Shown here: positions 1-12,800 of the stretch, piece by piece
Layout of the letters: each line of letters opens with the position of its first letter
Numbering within the stretch: the stretch's first letter is position 1
From: Sarcophilus harrisii
Taxonomy: Eukaryota; Chordata; Mammalia; Dasyuromorphia; Dasyuridae
Reading direction: 5' to 3'
DNA length: 64,000 nt
Assembly: GCF_902635505.1 (NCBI RefSeq)
Contig: NC_045429.1
Location: 31,081,257 to 31,145,256, forward strand
The notes under the pieces: generated by a model
What the model was told of the DNA's origin: nothing
The model's input: the letters and a program-made list of their open reading frames with translations, nothing else
The model's database searches: none
Translations under genes and position numbers: made by a program

Positions 1-800
1 CTCTCCCCCTTGTCTCCCGCTGCCCGCGAGCTCCCCAGGGCCGGCTGGGGTACACCGAGGAGAGGACGCCTGTGGGACGGCGCCAGCAGAGTCCTCCCCG
101 AGGGAGGAGGGAGGAGAACTCTGCACCTCGGGCCCGGGCCCACCTCCGAGGCGGATGAGACCCGGAGAAGCCTGCGCGGACCTCGTTTTCCTCAGCCCTG
201 AGAGGAAGGAGTCGCACTCGGAGGCTTCCGGGGTCTCCGCCCCTCCAGCCCCCCTCCAGCTCCGAGCGAGGGGGGGGGGGGTCTCTGAGCAATAACCCCC
301 CCCCCCGGAGCTTTCCCTGTCCGGGACGGACCAGGCCCCCGGAGGGGGGGCTGCACGCTGCGGAGGAGGAGCGGGGCGGAGCGGGGGGTTTTGATTTTTT
401 TAGCTGGGTCTGGGGGTTTCAGGCCGGAACCCGGCTGCCCAGAAAGGTGCAACCCTGGAGAATGCCCGGGGCCTGACGAGGCCGAGGGAGGGGGGGAGAT
501 AATTAATTAATGGATACAAAGGACGAAAAAGGAAAGCCAGGAGGCTTCCCCGTCAGGCTCCTCGGTCAGAAAGTGCTGGGAGAGGGAGCCACGGGGGCAG
601 CCCTCCCGAGCTGGAGGGCGCAGGGCGCGCCTGGAGGTGGGGAGGAGGGCAGGCAGGGATAGGGAGCCGGGCTGAGGCAGTCATGCGCCGGGAAGGGCAC
701 GGGCGGCTGGCCCTCCCGGGGAGGGGGCTCGGTGATGCCGCGCAGAGAGCCGCGGGGACTCTGGCACTCCGCCTAGCAATGAACAGAAGCCGGGAGGGCC
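1..800 (-). promoter_or_regulatory. GC-rich island, candidate CDC20 promoter region
   Basis: The stretch is GC- and CpG-rich, contains GC-box-like GGGGCGG at about 373-380, and has no interspersed repeat that I recognise. In human the gene after MPL on the same strand is CDC20, starting a few kilobases beyond the MPL stop; this island lies 2.3-3.1 kb past the MPL poly(A) signal, so it fits that promoter by synteny. I saw no CDC20 coding exon, and no clear CCAAT box or CHR element of the kind expected at a cell-cycle promoter, so the link is inference from position only. Confidence 0.3.
270..306. repeat. G-run / C-run inverted repeat
   Basis: A run of 12 G (270-281) is followed, after a 14-base spacer, by a run of 11 C (296-306). 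The arms can pair as a hairpin, and the G arm could join G-quadruplexes with nearby G runs. It sits inside the GC-rich island. The length of each run may be affected by sequencing error. Confidence 0.6.
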
Positions 801-3059
801 GCATTTGGGGGCTGTGAGAGGAGGCAACCGAAAGCTGGGGAGAGGGCTCCCGCCAGGACCTGACGCAGGGCTGAACTCGGTTTTGTGGGCCAAGGGGGTA
901 GGGGAAAACAAGATTTCTGAGTCAGGGCCTAACATGATCCAAGGTGAACCTGTTAGCAAACGCAGCTTTGTTTGGACCGATCTGGTATGGGCCCCAGGCC
1001 CCTTGACTGAGCTAGTTGGGAGGAAGCGCAGAATCACAACAGCCATGTAAGCCAATGAACAAGCATTTATTAAGTACCTGCTGTGTGCCAGGAACTCGGC
1101 TAAGCAGTGGAGAAACAAAGACAAGAGACCCTGACCTCAAGGAGCTTTCATTCTGAGGGGAGAGAACAATTGACTCACCTTCCCCTCCTCCCCAGCTCCA
1201 AGCAAATTGGAGATTGGTTCTCCCTTGAAAGATCTTAAAACCATTCTGGAGGGTGACGGACTCATGGTCACTGGTGAGGAGCTGATCTCCCGGACCAGTC
1301 TTTATCCTCCGGTCACGGCTAAGCAAGGTTCTTTTGTTAGCTGCTGGACTAGTACAAGAATCTTACTTCATGCTCCTTTTGGTCTAAGCTAGCAGGGGAC
1401 CAGCCTGGGTGAAGCCCAAGGACGCCATGAATGAGCTAATCAGCCAGGGCCTGCTCTTCGGGGGAGGCATCTGGGCTGAGATCTGCAGGAAATCACGGGG
1501 TTTGAAAGGTGGAAATGAGGGAGGACATTCTAGGCTTGGGGAAGTGGGGGGGTGGCCAGTACAAAGACACAAAGTCCACAAAGAGCAGGGACCTTTTTGG
1601 GGAACGAATGTCACCCAGCCTTGTGGAGAACATGTCAAGGGAAGAATGGCTGGGCCGTGGCAACGGATTCACTGGATATGGAAGGTGAGGAAAGCAGTCT
1701 GAGGTGACTGGGTGATCAGGAGTACGATGGGTGAGGTGAGGCTGGAGGGGTGCTGAGAGGTGAGGGCTGAATGCAGAGTGAGGTGCTGGAGGGGACTGAG
1801 AACAGTGAACAAGGCCTGAGAGATGGGCTGGAAAGCAAGCCCAGAAAGAGACATCTCTTCTGGCCAGCACACTGGCCACGTAGCCCAGGACCTCCCTCCC
1901 GCACCTGCCCCAGCTCTGAAAGGCCTCCGGGTGGGAGGCAGGGTGGGGCTTGGAGGAAGGCGTCACTGGCCCACAGTGAACAGAGGGAATGTCCAGCTCT
2001 CTGCTGTCAGAGCCAACCACAGGGGGCTCTGTCATCCTTCACCATTGGCAGGAGATGAAAAACTTCTTGGCCATCCAAGCTGCCCAGGAGACCCGGGGAA
2101 CCATGCCAGCCACCTTCAGGGACAGAAAGAGCTGCCTTGCCGAGGACTAGGTTCTTTCTCCTTAGCCTCACGGGGCAGAATCTAAAGAAGCTGCAAAGAC
2201 ACTGACTGAGGAAGCTTGCTAACAGCTACCTCCAAGAGGCCTAGGCTGCCCTGGGGGAAGGTGGGCTCCCCCTCCTTGTGAAGGTCTTCCACCAGAGACC
2301 AAACGGTGCTTGGATGCACCATGGCACAAATGCACAATAGAAGGTGCAGAAACAATGTTCTTTGGAGGGGTTTCCCTGCCCATGAATCTCAGAAATTCAA
2401 GGATTCTTCTAATTCTCCCTGTTCCTCCACCTGACATCTCAGGCTCTCCATCATCTGGCTTCCCCCCATTAGTCCACAAGCATGTGTTGAGGGCAGCTCT
2501 GCCCTGGGTTAGCCTGGAAAGTCTTCTCTCCTCCTCACTTCCCCTGAATTCTCCCTTTGACCCTTGCTAGCCATCCCTGAGGTGCTCCTCAGGGGAGTGG
2601 GGTGGAAGGGGCTGAGATGCTGCTAGTGGTTTTCTCATCATGGGTCTTGGGGGGCTTAACTGAGACATGAGCAAGCTGGCGTGTCCCTGTCAGTCTTCAG
2701 GGCCCTGCACATGTGCCCTCCTGTCTCAGGCTGTCCCTCCGTGCCTAGCTGGCGCTGGGACCACAGCAGGTGCTCAGGCCACAGGGAAAGGGTTTGGCTT
2801 CTCCAAGGTCACCAGCCTGGAGGTCAGAACTGAAAGTTAGCTGGCTCTTCCTCATTCCCAGCTCCAATAAGAGGCCTGTAGCTCCCACCAAGAGCTGGGG
2901 GCAGTGCCTCTCTTCCCTGCCTTTGAGGGCCTCTCCACACTCATTTGGCAAAGCCATGGACTCCTCTCTGCCGCCTGGCAGCAGGGGGCCCGGGACGGAG
3001 TCCAGGGGCCTGACCATTCCTTCAGCTGCCTCCCTCTCTGTCCCCAGTGTAGGAACCCA
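801..3059. other. Intergenic sequence between the GC island and the MPL 3' end
   Basis: No exon was found here. The open frames on both strands are short, overlap in many frames and resemble no known protein. Apart from an L2-like tail at 1054-1170 and mildly G-rich, weakly repetitive sequence around 1700-1830, I see nothing identifiable. Confidence 0.5.
1054..1170 (-). repeat. L2 LINE 3' tail fragment
   Basis: The plus strand reads CATTTATTAAGTACCTGCTG and then TGTGCCAGGAACTC, followed by an ACAAAGA and CTCAAGGAGC segment. This is the reverse complement of the L2 3' end (AGCTCCTTGAGG, then GTGCCTGGCACATAGTAGG, then TTAATAAATG). It is an old, diverged fragment. Confidence 0.7.
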
Positions 3060-3079
3060 AGTGGTCATTCCAGGAAACT

Positions 3080-3085
3080 TTTATT
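3080..3085 (-). terminator. MPL: Candidate MPL poly(A) signal AATAAA
   Basis: TTTATT on the plus strand reads AATAAA on the minus strand, about 445 bases past the MPL stop codon. It is the first AATAAA found after the stop. The surrounding sequence resembles an L2 3' tail (TTTTATTGAGCGGCTGTGTG), so the signal may have been supplied by a repeat. Cleavage would fall near 3060. Confidence 0.5.
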
Positions 3086-3126
3086 GAGCGGCTGTGTGCG
3101 ATAGCCAGGTGAGTCACCGATGCCAG

Positions 3127-3181
3127 GCTCCGGGCAGATGGCGAAGGAGCCCCGCTCCGGGCAGATGGCGAAGGAGCCCCG
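3127..3181. repeat. 27-bp tandem duplication in the MPL 3' UTR
   Basis: A unit starting GCTCCGGGCAGATGGCGAAG is present twice head to tail with essentially no difference, so the duplication is recent. It lies between the MPL stop and the candidate poly(A) signal and would be transcribed as 3' UTR. Confidence 0.8.
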
Positions 3182-3528
3182 CCACGGCCAAGAATATACA
3201 GCTGATTCCAATTCTGTACAATAAAGGTGGCAGAGGCTTTGGGAAAGACTCAATCCCGGGTGTTGGGAGAGACCTCAAGTGCTTTGTGATAAAGGCTCCA
3301 GTCCCTAGGGTCGGTCACTCTGGGGACCAATGGCTGCTCAGATAAAGCTCAGGCCCAGGCTTGCTCAGGCCTCCACGATTAGGAGGGAGTGTTAGGGCTG
3401 GGGGGTGGGGGAGGGGGGCAGCTTGGCCCCAATTGTGCTCCATGGGGCTTAATTTGGGAGGGTAACAGATTCCTTAAGGGTTGCTCAGGAGACAGGGATG
3501 TGGGCAGGTGAGGGCCCCACTCAGGAGG

Positions 3529-3882
3529 TCAGTAGGCTGAGCTCGGGCTCACTTGGGAAAGCAGGGGAGTGAGGGGGGTCACTGGCAGGCATTCAGGCCT
3601 GGAGGCTCTAGGGAATGGTACTTTGTCCAAGGGCTGGTGGCAGGGATTTGAGCGGTGGGGAGGCTGGGACAAGTGAGGCAGGTAGGAGTAGTTGTCGATG
3701 TGGGTGGTAGGGTCAAGCTCAGAATGTGAAGGGGCTGTGGCTAAAGGTGGGGACCAGGAGGAGCCTGGGCAGCCAGCCTGGAGTAACATGGGGTAGTCCA
3801 GTTGGGACTGGCCATCTACGGACTCAGAAAGGACCTCCAAGACGCTCGGTTCCTCTTCTTCGGTTACGGCTGGGGCCTTGGG
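3529..3882 (-). CDS. MPL: MPL coding exon 12 (cytoplasmic tail, extended)
   Basis: Encodes box 2 ([11 protein letters not shown]), the LDYPMLL site (human Y591 region) and [10 protein letters not shown] (human THIANHSYLP, Y626). Human then ends LSYWQQP; here the frame goes on for 48 residues of Pro- and Ser-rich sequence ending SPSSAY before TGA at 3531-3529, so Y631 is lost and the tail gains about 41 residues. Acceptor is TTTCCTAG. Confidence 0.93.
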   Translation of the reverse strand, partial: PKAPAVTEEEEPSVLEVLSESVDGQSQLDYPMLLQAGCPGSSWSPPLATAPSHSELDPTTHIDNYSYLPHLSQPPHRSNPCHQPLDKVPFPRASRPECLPVTPLTPLLSQVSPSSAY

Positions 3883-6800
3883 CTAGGAAAGATGAGGTCA
3901 AGGCCCATGAGGGGGGCATAGACCTAATCAGGAAGCCCAGGAGATAAGCGCATAACTCACCTGGCTCGTGGAGGTGGGAGGCTCAGTGAGGAAACTCCCA
4001 AGGACCCGATGCAGGTCAGGTAGTGGAGGCCATAGGGTCTGCCGGAGGGCCCTGCACAGGGAAAGAGAGAGGGGTGACACAAGCATTGCTGGCAGTGCCG
4101 GGACTCTGTTGAGGTAAGTGAAAGGAGCAGTGGGGAGGGGGCTGCAGTGAGTATCCAAGGCCTTCCTACTGGCGCCTACCTGGGCAAACAGCCTCTCACC
4201 AGGCCCCGCTGGAGCCTGTACATGATGTGGCCTGGTGTGCTTCATTAAAAGCTTCAGAAGTTGCCCCTTTGGTGTGTTCTAGGAACAGGGTGTCCTGTCC
4301 CTCCCTTGTTTGTTGGCCTGGAGCCCACAGTCCTCTCTCAAACACTTCCACAGTCAGAAGTAAGGCAAGTCAGGGCAAGGCTGCCTGGGCCAATGGCAGA
4401 ACCAGGAAATGGCCCCATCTTAGAGGGTCGTGGCCTTGTGGGACCAGGGCTAAGCAGTCTCTTAGTCCCTCGCCAACATGGAATTGCCCCCAGAAAGGAA
4501 GGGCTTACTTGGGGCTCCCTCAAACCAAGACAGCAAGCTCTTCCAGATTTCAGGCAAGCCCTTCTGATCCAGTCCAAGATGTCCCGAGTCCCGGACCAAG
4601 CCCGCCCAGCATCCAAGACAGGGGCCAGGTGGCAGACCCCCCTGGGGAATCACACTGTATCTCAGATCCTCGGCCTCTCTGTGTCTGGCCACCAAATTCT
4701 ATCCCCCAAGTGGAAGCAGCCCTGTTAGCATCAAGGGAAGCTTCCAGAGAGCAAAGGAAACAAAGGGGTAGCTTACTCAAAAACAGGAACCAGCCTGCCA
4801 TTTTCCCTGACACTCAGGCCTAAACTCTACCCGGCCTCAACTCCCACTGCTGCTGCTTCTATTCTATGGGGCCAGGTTTGTTTTATTCTCCCTCCCACAA
4901 AAGCTCTTTGCATAGTTGCTCAGGGACCTCATTCCTGGTGTCTTTTCCCAGTTTCTTGGATGGATCCTTGAATGCCTGGATTCCAGCCCTTTGCTTAGCC
5001 CTTCCTGTAGACACTTTCTTAAAGTCCTGAGCTCCTTGATGTGGGCCCATTCACTTAATTGGCTGCCACATCCCCGCTAATGTTCATGCTTGCCCTCTGA
5101 GATCATCTCCAATTTATCCTGTCGAAATCTTGTTGCTTCATTCTTGTCTGCATGTGCTCTCCCCCATTAAAACCTGAAATTGGTTTTGGCTTTATATTCC
5201 TGGGCCTTAGTACAGTGCCTGGCATATAGCAGGCACTTGATAAATGCTTATGGACTTGAGACTGTTGACTCAGGTTGACCTTGCAGTAGGCTAAATAGTA
5301 ATAGTGGTGGTAGTAGTAATGGCGGTCTTATAACAAAGTTTATTATTGGCCCACTTTACAGTAGACAACTGAGGCAGAGTCAGAAGTGTCCCCTATGAAG
5401 CCACATCTGGGAAGGGTCTGGGGTTTGGCGCTCTGACCAGTGCCTCGGTGGTGTCCCCAAGATGCTCGAGCTTTGTCAAAGCCCCGCCTAACTGAGTCTT
5501 CCTCACCTTGTACTTGGGAGGCTGATTTTTGACCCCAAAGCAGATGTATTTATCCCTACTGAGTCTCATCTTGGTGAGCCAATCCAATGTGGATCCTGAC
5601 ATCACTGTACTGGGTATCCTCCCCCCCTCCCCCTCGTGGAACCACTGCCATCACCTGCTGCCCAGGCTACTCTCCACCTACTTACACACGTCACCTTCCT
5701 TAGATAGCAGTTCCTTGCTGGCGAGCATCCCACCTATGCCCCCCTTAGAATCCCAGAAAAAAGCACACATGATAAGTATTTGTTGACTGATGATACCCTT
5801 GATTCAAGTCATGGATGAAAAAAAGAAAGGAGTCCCGCCCAGGGCCAGGCACAGAGCATTTATTCCTCCAACTGTCAGCCACTAAGAGTTGCTTTCTGAG
5901 GGTGTCTGGCCACACAAACGGTTCTGAATCCCTCTAACTGATGAATCCTCTGGAGGTCTATTATTAAACTCTTCTCCCTTTTATCAAGTTTACATTTCTC
6001 CATCTTCTCTACAACAATGTTCAAAGACCCTGCTTGGAAGCCTTTCTGGAATCTAGGTAAATGCTATCCCCACAGCATCCCCATGTCCACCAGTCCGATG
6101 ACACCTTGAGAACCTGCTGAGTACTGCCCACCAAGCCTGGAAAGCACAGAAGGGGAAAAGTGTTCCTCTGGTGCCGATTCCAAGGGGAAGATTCAGAACA
6201 GGAAGGGAGTCAGGAAAGGGAAATGGCAGGTTACGAAGGCGCTTTAAGGATGAGCTTTGGATTCACTAGTCCTAATTTAAGCTTTCCTGTTCAGGGGTGG
6301 AAAGCAATAAAGGAAGACCAGCATCCTGGAGATCTGTGAGCCAAATAAAGGGGGAGAGCTGCCCTGCAGCTCAGAAAAGCTATGTCCTGCACATGGGACA
6401 TGCAGCTCCAAAACAAGAGGACCTTCCTTTGAAATCTAGTCCCACCTCTGACATCCATGGGATAGCTGGGTAATCTTGAATTAGTTATGTCCTCCTTGTG
6501 ACCCTCAGTTGCTCTACTTTTAAGATAACAGTTGGCAAAGGCCCCAGCTTTTGGGATAAGAACTCACTATTTGACAAAAATTGCTGGGAAAATTGGAGAT
6601 TATTAGTATGGCCGAAACTAGGCATTGACCCACACTTTACACCGTACACCAAGATAAGGTCAAAATGAGTTCATGACCTAGGCATAAAGAATGAGATTAT
6701 AAATAAATTGGAAGAGCATAGGATAGTTCCCATCTCAGACCTGTGGAAGAGGAAGGAATTTATGACCAAAGAAGAACTAGAGATCATTACTGATCACAAA

Positions 6801-9800
6801 ATAGAAAATTTTGATTATATCAAAATGAAAAGTTTTTGTACAAACAAAACTAATGCAGACAAGATTAGGAGGGAAGCAATAAACTAGGAAAACATTTTTA
6901 CAATCAAAGGTTCTGATAAAGGCCTCATTTCCAAAATATATAGAAAATTGACTCTAATTTATAAGAAATCAAGCCATTCTCCAACTGATCAATGGTCAAA
7001 GGATATGAACAGACAATTTTCAGATGAAGAAATTGAAACTATTTCTAGCCATATGAAAAGATGCTCTAAGTCATTATTAATCAGAGAAACGCAAATTAAG
7101 ACAACTCTGAGATACCACTAGACACCTGTCAGATTGGCTAGAATGACAGGGAAAGATAATGCAGAATGTTGGAGGGGATGTGGGAAAACTGGGACACTGA
7201 TACATTGTTGGTGGAATTGTGAATATATCCAGCCATTCTGGAGAGTAATTTGGAACTATGCTCAAAAACCGTGCATACCCTTTGATTCAGCAGTGTTTCT
7301 ACTAGGCCTATATGCCAAAGAGATTTTAAAGAAGGGAAAGAGACCTGTATGTGCAAGAATGTTTGTGGCAGCCCTTTTTGTAGTGGCCAGAAACTGGAAA
7401 ATGAATGGATGCCCATCAATTGGAGAATGGTTGAATAAATTGTGGTATATGAATATTATGGAATATTATTGTTCTGTAAGAAATGAGAGGCTGATTTCAG
7501 AAAAGCCTGGAAAGCCCTACATGAACTGATACTGAATGAGGTGAACAGAACCTGGAGAAGATCATACACAATAGCAACAAGACTAAGTGACAGACTTGGC
7601 TCTTCTTAGCAATGAAATGATTCAAAGCAATTCCAATGGACTTGGAATGGAAAATGCCGTCTGCCTCTAGAGAAAGAATTGTAGCCACTGAACATGGATC
7701 AACACTTTTCACCTTTTTTCTTTTTCTTTTCTCATGGTTCTTCCCTTTTGTTCCGATTTTTCTCTCCTAACATGATTCATATGGAAATATATAAAAATTG
7801 AATGTACATGTATAGCTTAAATAAATAAAGGGAACAAGAGCTCTTACCAAAATGGACAAAAGGAAGAATATATGAGTTGGAAACACTACAGTGCAGGCAC
7901 AAAAAAGAAACAGCTTGCTAAAGCGTTAAATGATGATGTAATTGAATGATATGAACATGGTTCTAAAATAGGGCATGATGTCAGAGGGGCTGAATCTTAT
8001 AAAACATGCAGATGAAACAGAAGAAAAAGACCAAGTTGCAGTAGCCTTTTGTGGTTTGCAAACAACTACAAAGAACAGAAGTGTTACAATGATCAAATGG
8101 AGTATCTTTTAGCAATCTGGATTTAGGATTACAATCATCAATGCATTCCTTTTAGCACAGCAGCCATTCTGCAGACAAAAGCATCAAATATATTTAAGGC
8201 AGGGAGAGAAAATGGAAATGAAGTCGATACTGAAGGAACTTTTATCGTGCTTGACTCATTGCTTTGAAAATTGAGTTCAAATGTATAACCTATATCAAAT
8301 CACGGTGGGAGAGAGAAAATTTGGAACTCAAAATTTAAAATGTTGAAAATTGTCTTTACATGTAACTGGGGAAATAAAATATTTTTTTTTAAATTGAGCT
8401 CACTTGCACGTGGTGGCAAAATATCTTGATGTTTTGAAGAAGAAAATAAGTGTGGATATACTTTTTTTTTTTGCTGAGGCAATTGAGGTTAAGTGACTTG
8501 CCATGGTTCACACAGCTAGGAAGTGTTAAGTGTCTGAGACCAGATTGGAATTCAGGTCCTTCTGACTTCAGAGCTGCTGCTCCCCTGTGGATATATTTTT
8601 CAACAAAATTTTCAGGTGAATGAAACAGGCTTATTCTAAGAAAGGATGCCTTCCAGAACTTCCATTTTTAAGACATAAAAACCACTCCACCTGGATTTAA
8701 AGTGTCTAAGAACTGCCTAGCACTTTCGTTTATCAATACTAAAACCCTTTCACTCTGAGAGGTGACAACCATTGATCACAAGTACAAGTGGCTGAAGCTA
8801 TTTCCAAAGTCTGCTTTTCAAGTTTATTTTAATGTAGCTATTGAAAAATATTGCAAGGATAGTAAAAGCATTATTGATTTTAGAAAATGCTTCGGGATTT
8901 TCTACTACATTGTTTATTACGTGAGAATGTGAGTATGTGAGCATGCAAATTCATGAGATGTAGCTAAAATTCTGTGTACTCACTAGCATCCCTAGGAAAA
9001 TTTAAAGAAAGAGAAGACCAGGCAATTCACGCTGCTAAAATATTTTAAATGGCAATAACAAATTCAACTTATCATTGTAAACTTATCTAGAAATATGTGT
9101 AGTATTACCTATATAGTTAAATTCAGGAATTAAAAGTTTCTTAAAATGTGGCTTCCTATAACTACTCTTTTTACTTACAAAGTAAAACAAAGTTTACAAA
9201 GCTTACAAAGTTTACAAAGTTTATTACAAATAAACCTGAATGAGAAATATATTTTTCTAATTCTTTGCTATTATGTTACATTAATACATTTATTTTTAAA
9301 CAGATTTTCACTGGACTCTATTTTTCATCAGGCTACCATATTTAGGGGCAGCTCGGCGGTACCTGAGATGGAGTGCCAGGCCTAGCGTCAGGAAGACCTG
9401 AGGTTACCTTACTTGCTGGGTGACCCGGAGCACCCTATTTGCCTCAGATTCCTCATCTGTAAAATGAGTTGAAGAAGGAAATGGCAAACAACTCCAGTAT
9501 CCTGAGGGGGGTCCCTGTGACTTGGGATGAACTCTGCAAGGATGGAGAGAGGCTCTGGACCTTAAGATCTATTCAGGTGAGGAAATTGAGACTGCTCAAA
9601 GGGAGAGCATAGAGGGAAAACACAGTCCCACAGTGGGAGGAAGCCCCAGAGTCCTGGCCGGTAGGGTTTTGCACAGAGGTCCAGAAGAGGAAACCAGCTG
9701 GTCTGATAGGGCAGGGTGGTGCAATGGCTCCTGGCCATCGATGCTAGATTCCCTGCAGGCCCCTCAAACTCAGCACACCTCAAAGAGAACTTCTCTTTCC

Positions 9801-12800
9801 CCAAATCCTGCTTCCTTCTGTGCCCCTCTCCATTCTCCTCCCAGACTCCATGTTCACACTTTAGGTGTGTTCCTCAGTGACTCCCTAGCTTCCCTCCTTC
9901 CCCAGTAACCATGGAGCATCTTTTGGATTCAAAGCCTCTGTTCCAGTGGTACAGCTGCCACTTGCCTTCCCAGTGGCCTCCCTGCCCGCCTCCTATTTCT
10001 CCTTTCTTGTCCATATACTACCCAGTAGCTAACTTGATATTGCTAAAATTCAGCTCTGACCTCATCACCCCTTACTAAAACTAGTATCTTATACCTCTAG
10101 GGTAAAGAGAAAACTCCTCTCTCTGGTTGGTTTTGAAAATCTTTTCCAACCTAGCCTTCTATTATTTCCCTCCACACACTCTAGCCTAGCTACCTTGGCT
10201 TTCCTCACATCCGACACTCCATTTTCTATCTCCAAGCTTTTGCCCAGGCTGTGCCCAATGTCTGGTATGCCTTCCCTTCTCATCTCCACCTCTAAGAATC
10301 CCTACTTTCCTTGAAAACTCAGCTCAAGCACCTTATCCTTCCCAGATCTGAACCCCCAGCTCCCAGGGCACAATTTTTTCTATCTGCCATTTTTGTCATT
10401 GATCCTTTCGACAGTGTGGTGGAGCCTCTGGCCTCTTTCAAGAATGCAGTACTATTTTTGAAATTAAGTAAATAGGATCACAAACGAAACAAATGCTATT
10501 GAAATACAAAACAAAACACAAACAAGTACTCAACCTCCCTACCATTAACTGAGAATCCTTGCTCTATAATGTTTTTCTCCAAAAATATCTTGTGCCTGCT
10601 TTGTTTGTTTTTTTGCTTTGCACGCTGCCAGGTACATCTAATACAGGTACAGCAGGCATCTAATAAATGACAGCTTGATGGGGCCTGTGATTTCTCTCTG
10701 CTAAAAACAATAAACTTGGAGGCTATCTGACTGATGGCTCATCTTGGCAGAGGTGAGGAGGGAGCCACATGGCCCCGCCTGTCCTGATCATAGGCCGGCC
10801 CTTCCTCTGAGGGATCCAGCTGGGATGAGGAGATCTGGCTGGGCAAAGGATAGCAAAGCCCAAAGCAGCCAAAGAGAGGAAGGCCGAGTTTCAAGATCAC
10901 AGGAAGTCTCTCCCAAACAATGGGGCACAACCTGGTTTACAGGGCATCCCCTGGGGCCAGCACAGGGGTACAAAGAACCAAGCAGCTGGCCCTGCCCTCT
11001 GGGCTCAGTCTCGGGCAGGGAGTGCAGGGGACAGACCTAACATGTATAGGATACTTGGAGAAGGCAGCTTGAGCAGCAGGAGCAGAGCCAGGAACAGGGA
11101 CCGAAAGATGCTAAGAAGTGAAGGGGAGGAGGCGGCTCCTTCCAGGAACAGGAGACGTGTGGGCACAGAAAAGGGGGGAAGTTACCAGCAGTCAATGGGC
11201 TGAGGGGGAGGGACGTGCACGGGCTGGAAGGATGGGGGCAGCCAGACTGAGTAGTGGATCCTGGAGGCCCTGGGAAGCCCGGAAGCTTCTCAGTTAGAGA
11301 ATGGGCATTCTCAGACCTAAGCTTCAGCCAGCTAACTTGGGAGATGACTGGAGAGGAGAGGAGCCTGGAATCTGAGGGAGCCAATTAGGAAGTTGTGACA
11401 ATAGACCAGGCAGAGTAAGTTCAGTGGTGACTGCCGGGAGATGATGGCCCAAGAGGCCTGGGAAGCCCTCGAAGCCCTCACCTTGTACAGACCCAGCTGC
11501 CTTTCTGTCTCTATTTCACATTGTTCTCTGTTCATTGTCCCTATTTGGCAAAATAAGGCTCCTCCTCCTCAACACCCCACCTTCTTCAGCAAAGTGGCCT
11601 CCCAGGATCTCTAGCTATTTACCACAGTGACATTCCTGTGGACCGAAGGTACAGGTTGGCTTTTGTCTGCATGGTCCTTAGCCCTTGGCCTCGGTGCTCT
11701 TGGCACCGAGCATCTGGATGGAGCATCTGGCAGCTAAGACTGCTCTAGATTCTTTCCAGGACCTAGGCCCCGAATGGGCAAGAAAGCAATTGCCCAGGTC
11801 CAGAGACAGTTAGCAAATAGAATTGTGGTCTGTCAGTGACCCAGGAGAGAGATCAAAAGAACTATTGTCTGAAGATCACAGGCAAGTGAGCTGGACTGAT
11901 TCCTGGGGAAATCAACAAGTGTTGATTAAGCACCTACTGTATACCAAGCATAGCACTTACCCTGGGAAGCTAGGCTGAAAGCATTGATTAAGTACCTACT
12001 ATATACCAACCATAGTGCTTACCCTAGGAATCTAAAGAAAAAGTCATCCCTGCCCCATTCTAATGGAGGTGAGAAGTTTTTGTGGCCCACGGTGTAAAAA
12101 TTGGACTTCAGAGCAAAGGAGATGGAGCTGCATTCAAATCTTGCCTTGGCTATCCCCTGGCTAGGGAGGATAGGCTCTCACCAAGGGAGACCAGTGACCC
12201 CTTCTTTCCCCCTCCCCCAACTCTAGGATGGTGAATTGCTAAAAAGGTGAGACCTTTTTTTTTTTTTTAACCAAGTAGTTACCTATTCAGGACAATGACA
12301 TCACAGGCCAGTTCTCTAGTTAAGAAGCAACATAGGCCAGTCTCCCCTTCATTTCTCATTCAACTTTACTCCATCTTGCCCAGGGGATACCTTCTCTCCA
12401 TCCCCAGCTTCCTTTTACATAGAGTATTAATTTCCAGGAGACAGGATGTTTCCTCAGCACTTAGCACAATGCCAGACACATAGCGGTGCCAAATAAATGT
12501 CTATACACAGTCCTATATACATGATACTCAGATACCAGGAGAAGGCACAAGCAGCTGTTAGGAGGCTTGGAAAAGCTCCTGAAACTGAACTTTGAGCTAA
12601 ATCCTGAAAGAGGAAAGGAGGTATAGGTGAAGAGGGAAAAGAGTATAAGTGTGGGGTACAACCTGGGCCAGGGTGCAGTTAGCAAGCATGTGAGAAACAG
12701 TAATAAGCCAAGCTGGGTCCCCAAGCCCATAGGACTTCCCATTGGAGCTGTCCAGCCCCGGTCAGGCATTAAAGGCCTGAGAAAACGGCAAGAAAGCCCA

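Noticed and set aside
1-800. Possible first exon of CDC20
   Set aside because: I looked for the start of the human protein (MAQFAFESDLHSLLQ) and other N-terminal motifs in all frames and found none; only a promoter call by position is kept.
1493-2035. 180-codon minus-strand frame upstream of the candidate CDC20 region
   Set aside because: No likeness to a known protein, overlapped by open frames in several registers, and no splice or start evidence. GC-rich chance frame.
7134-7529. 131-codon frame with clear protein likeness
   Set aside because: It is the C-terminal end of L1 ORF2 in a 5'-truncated copy, not a host gene.
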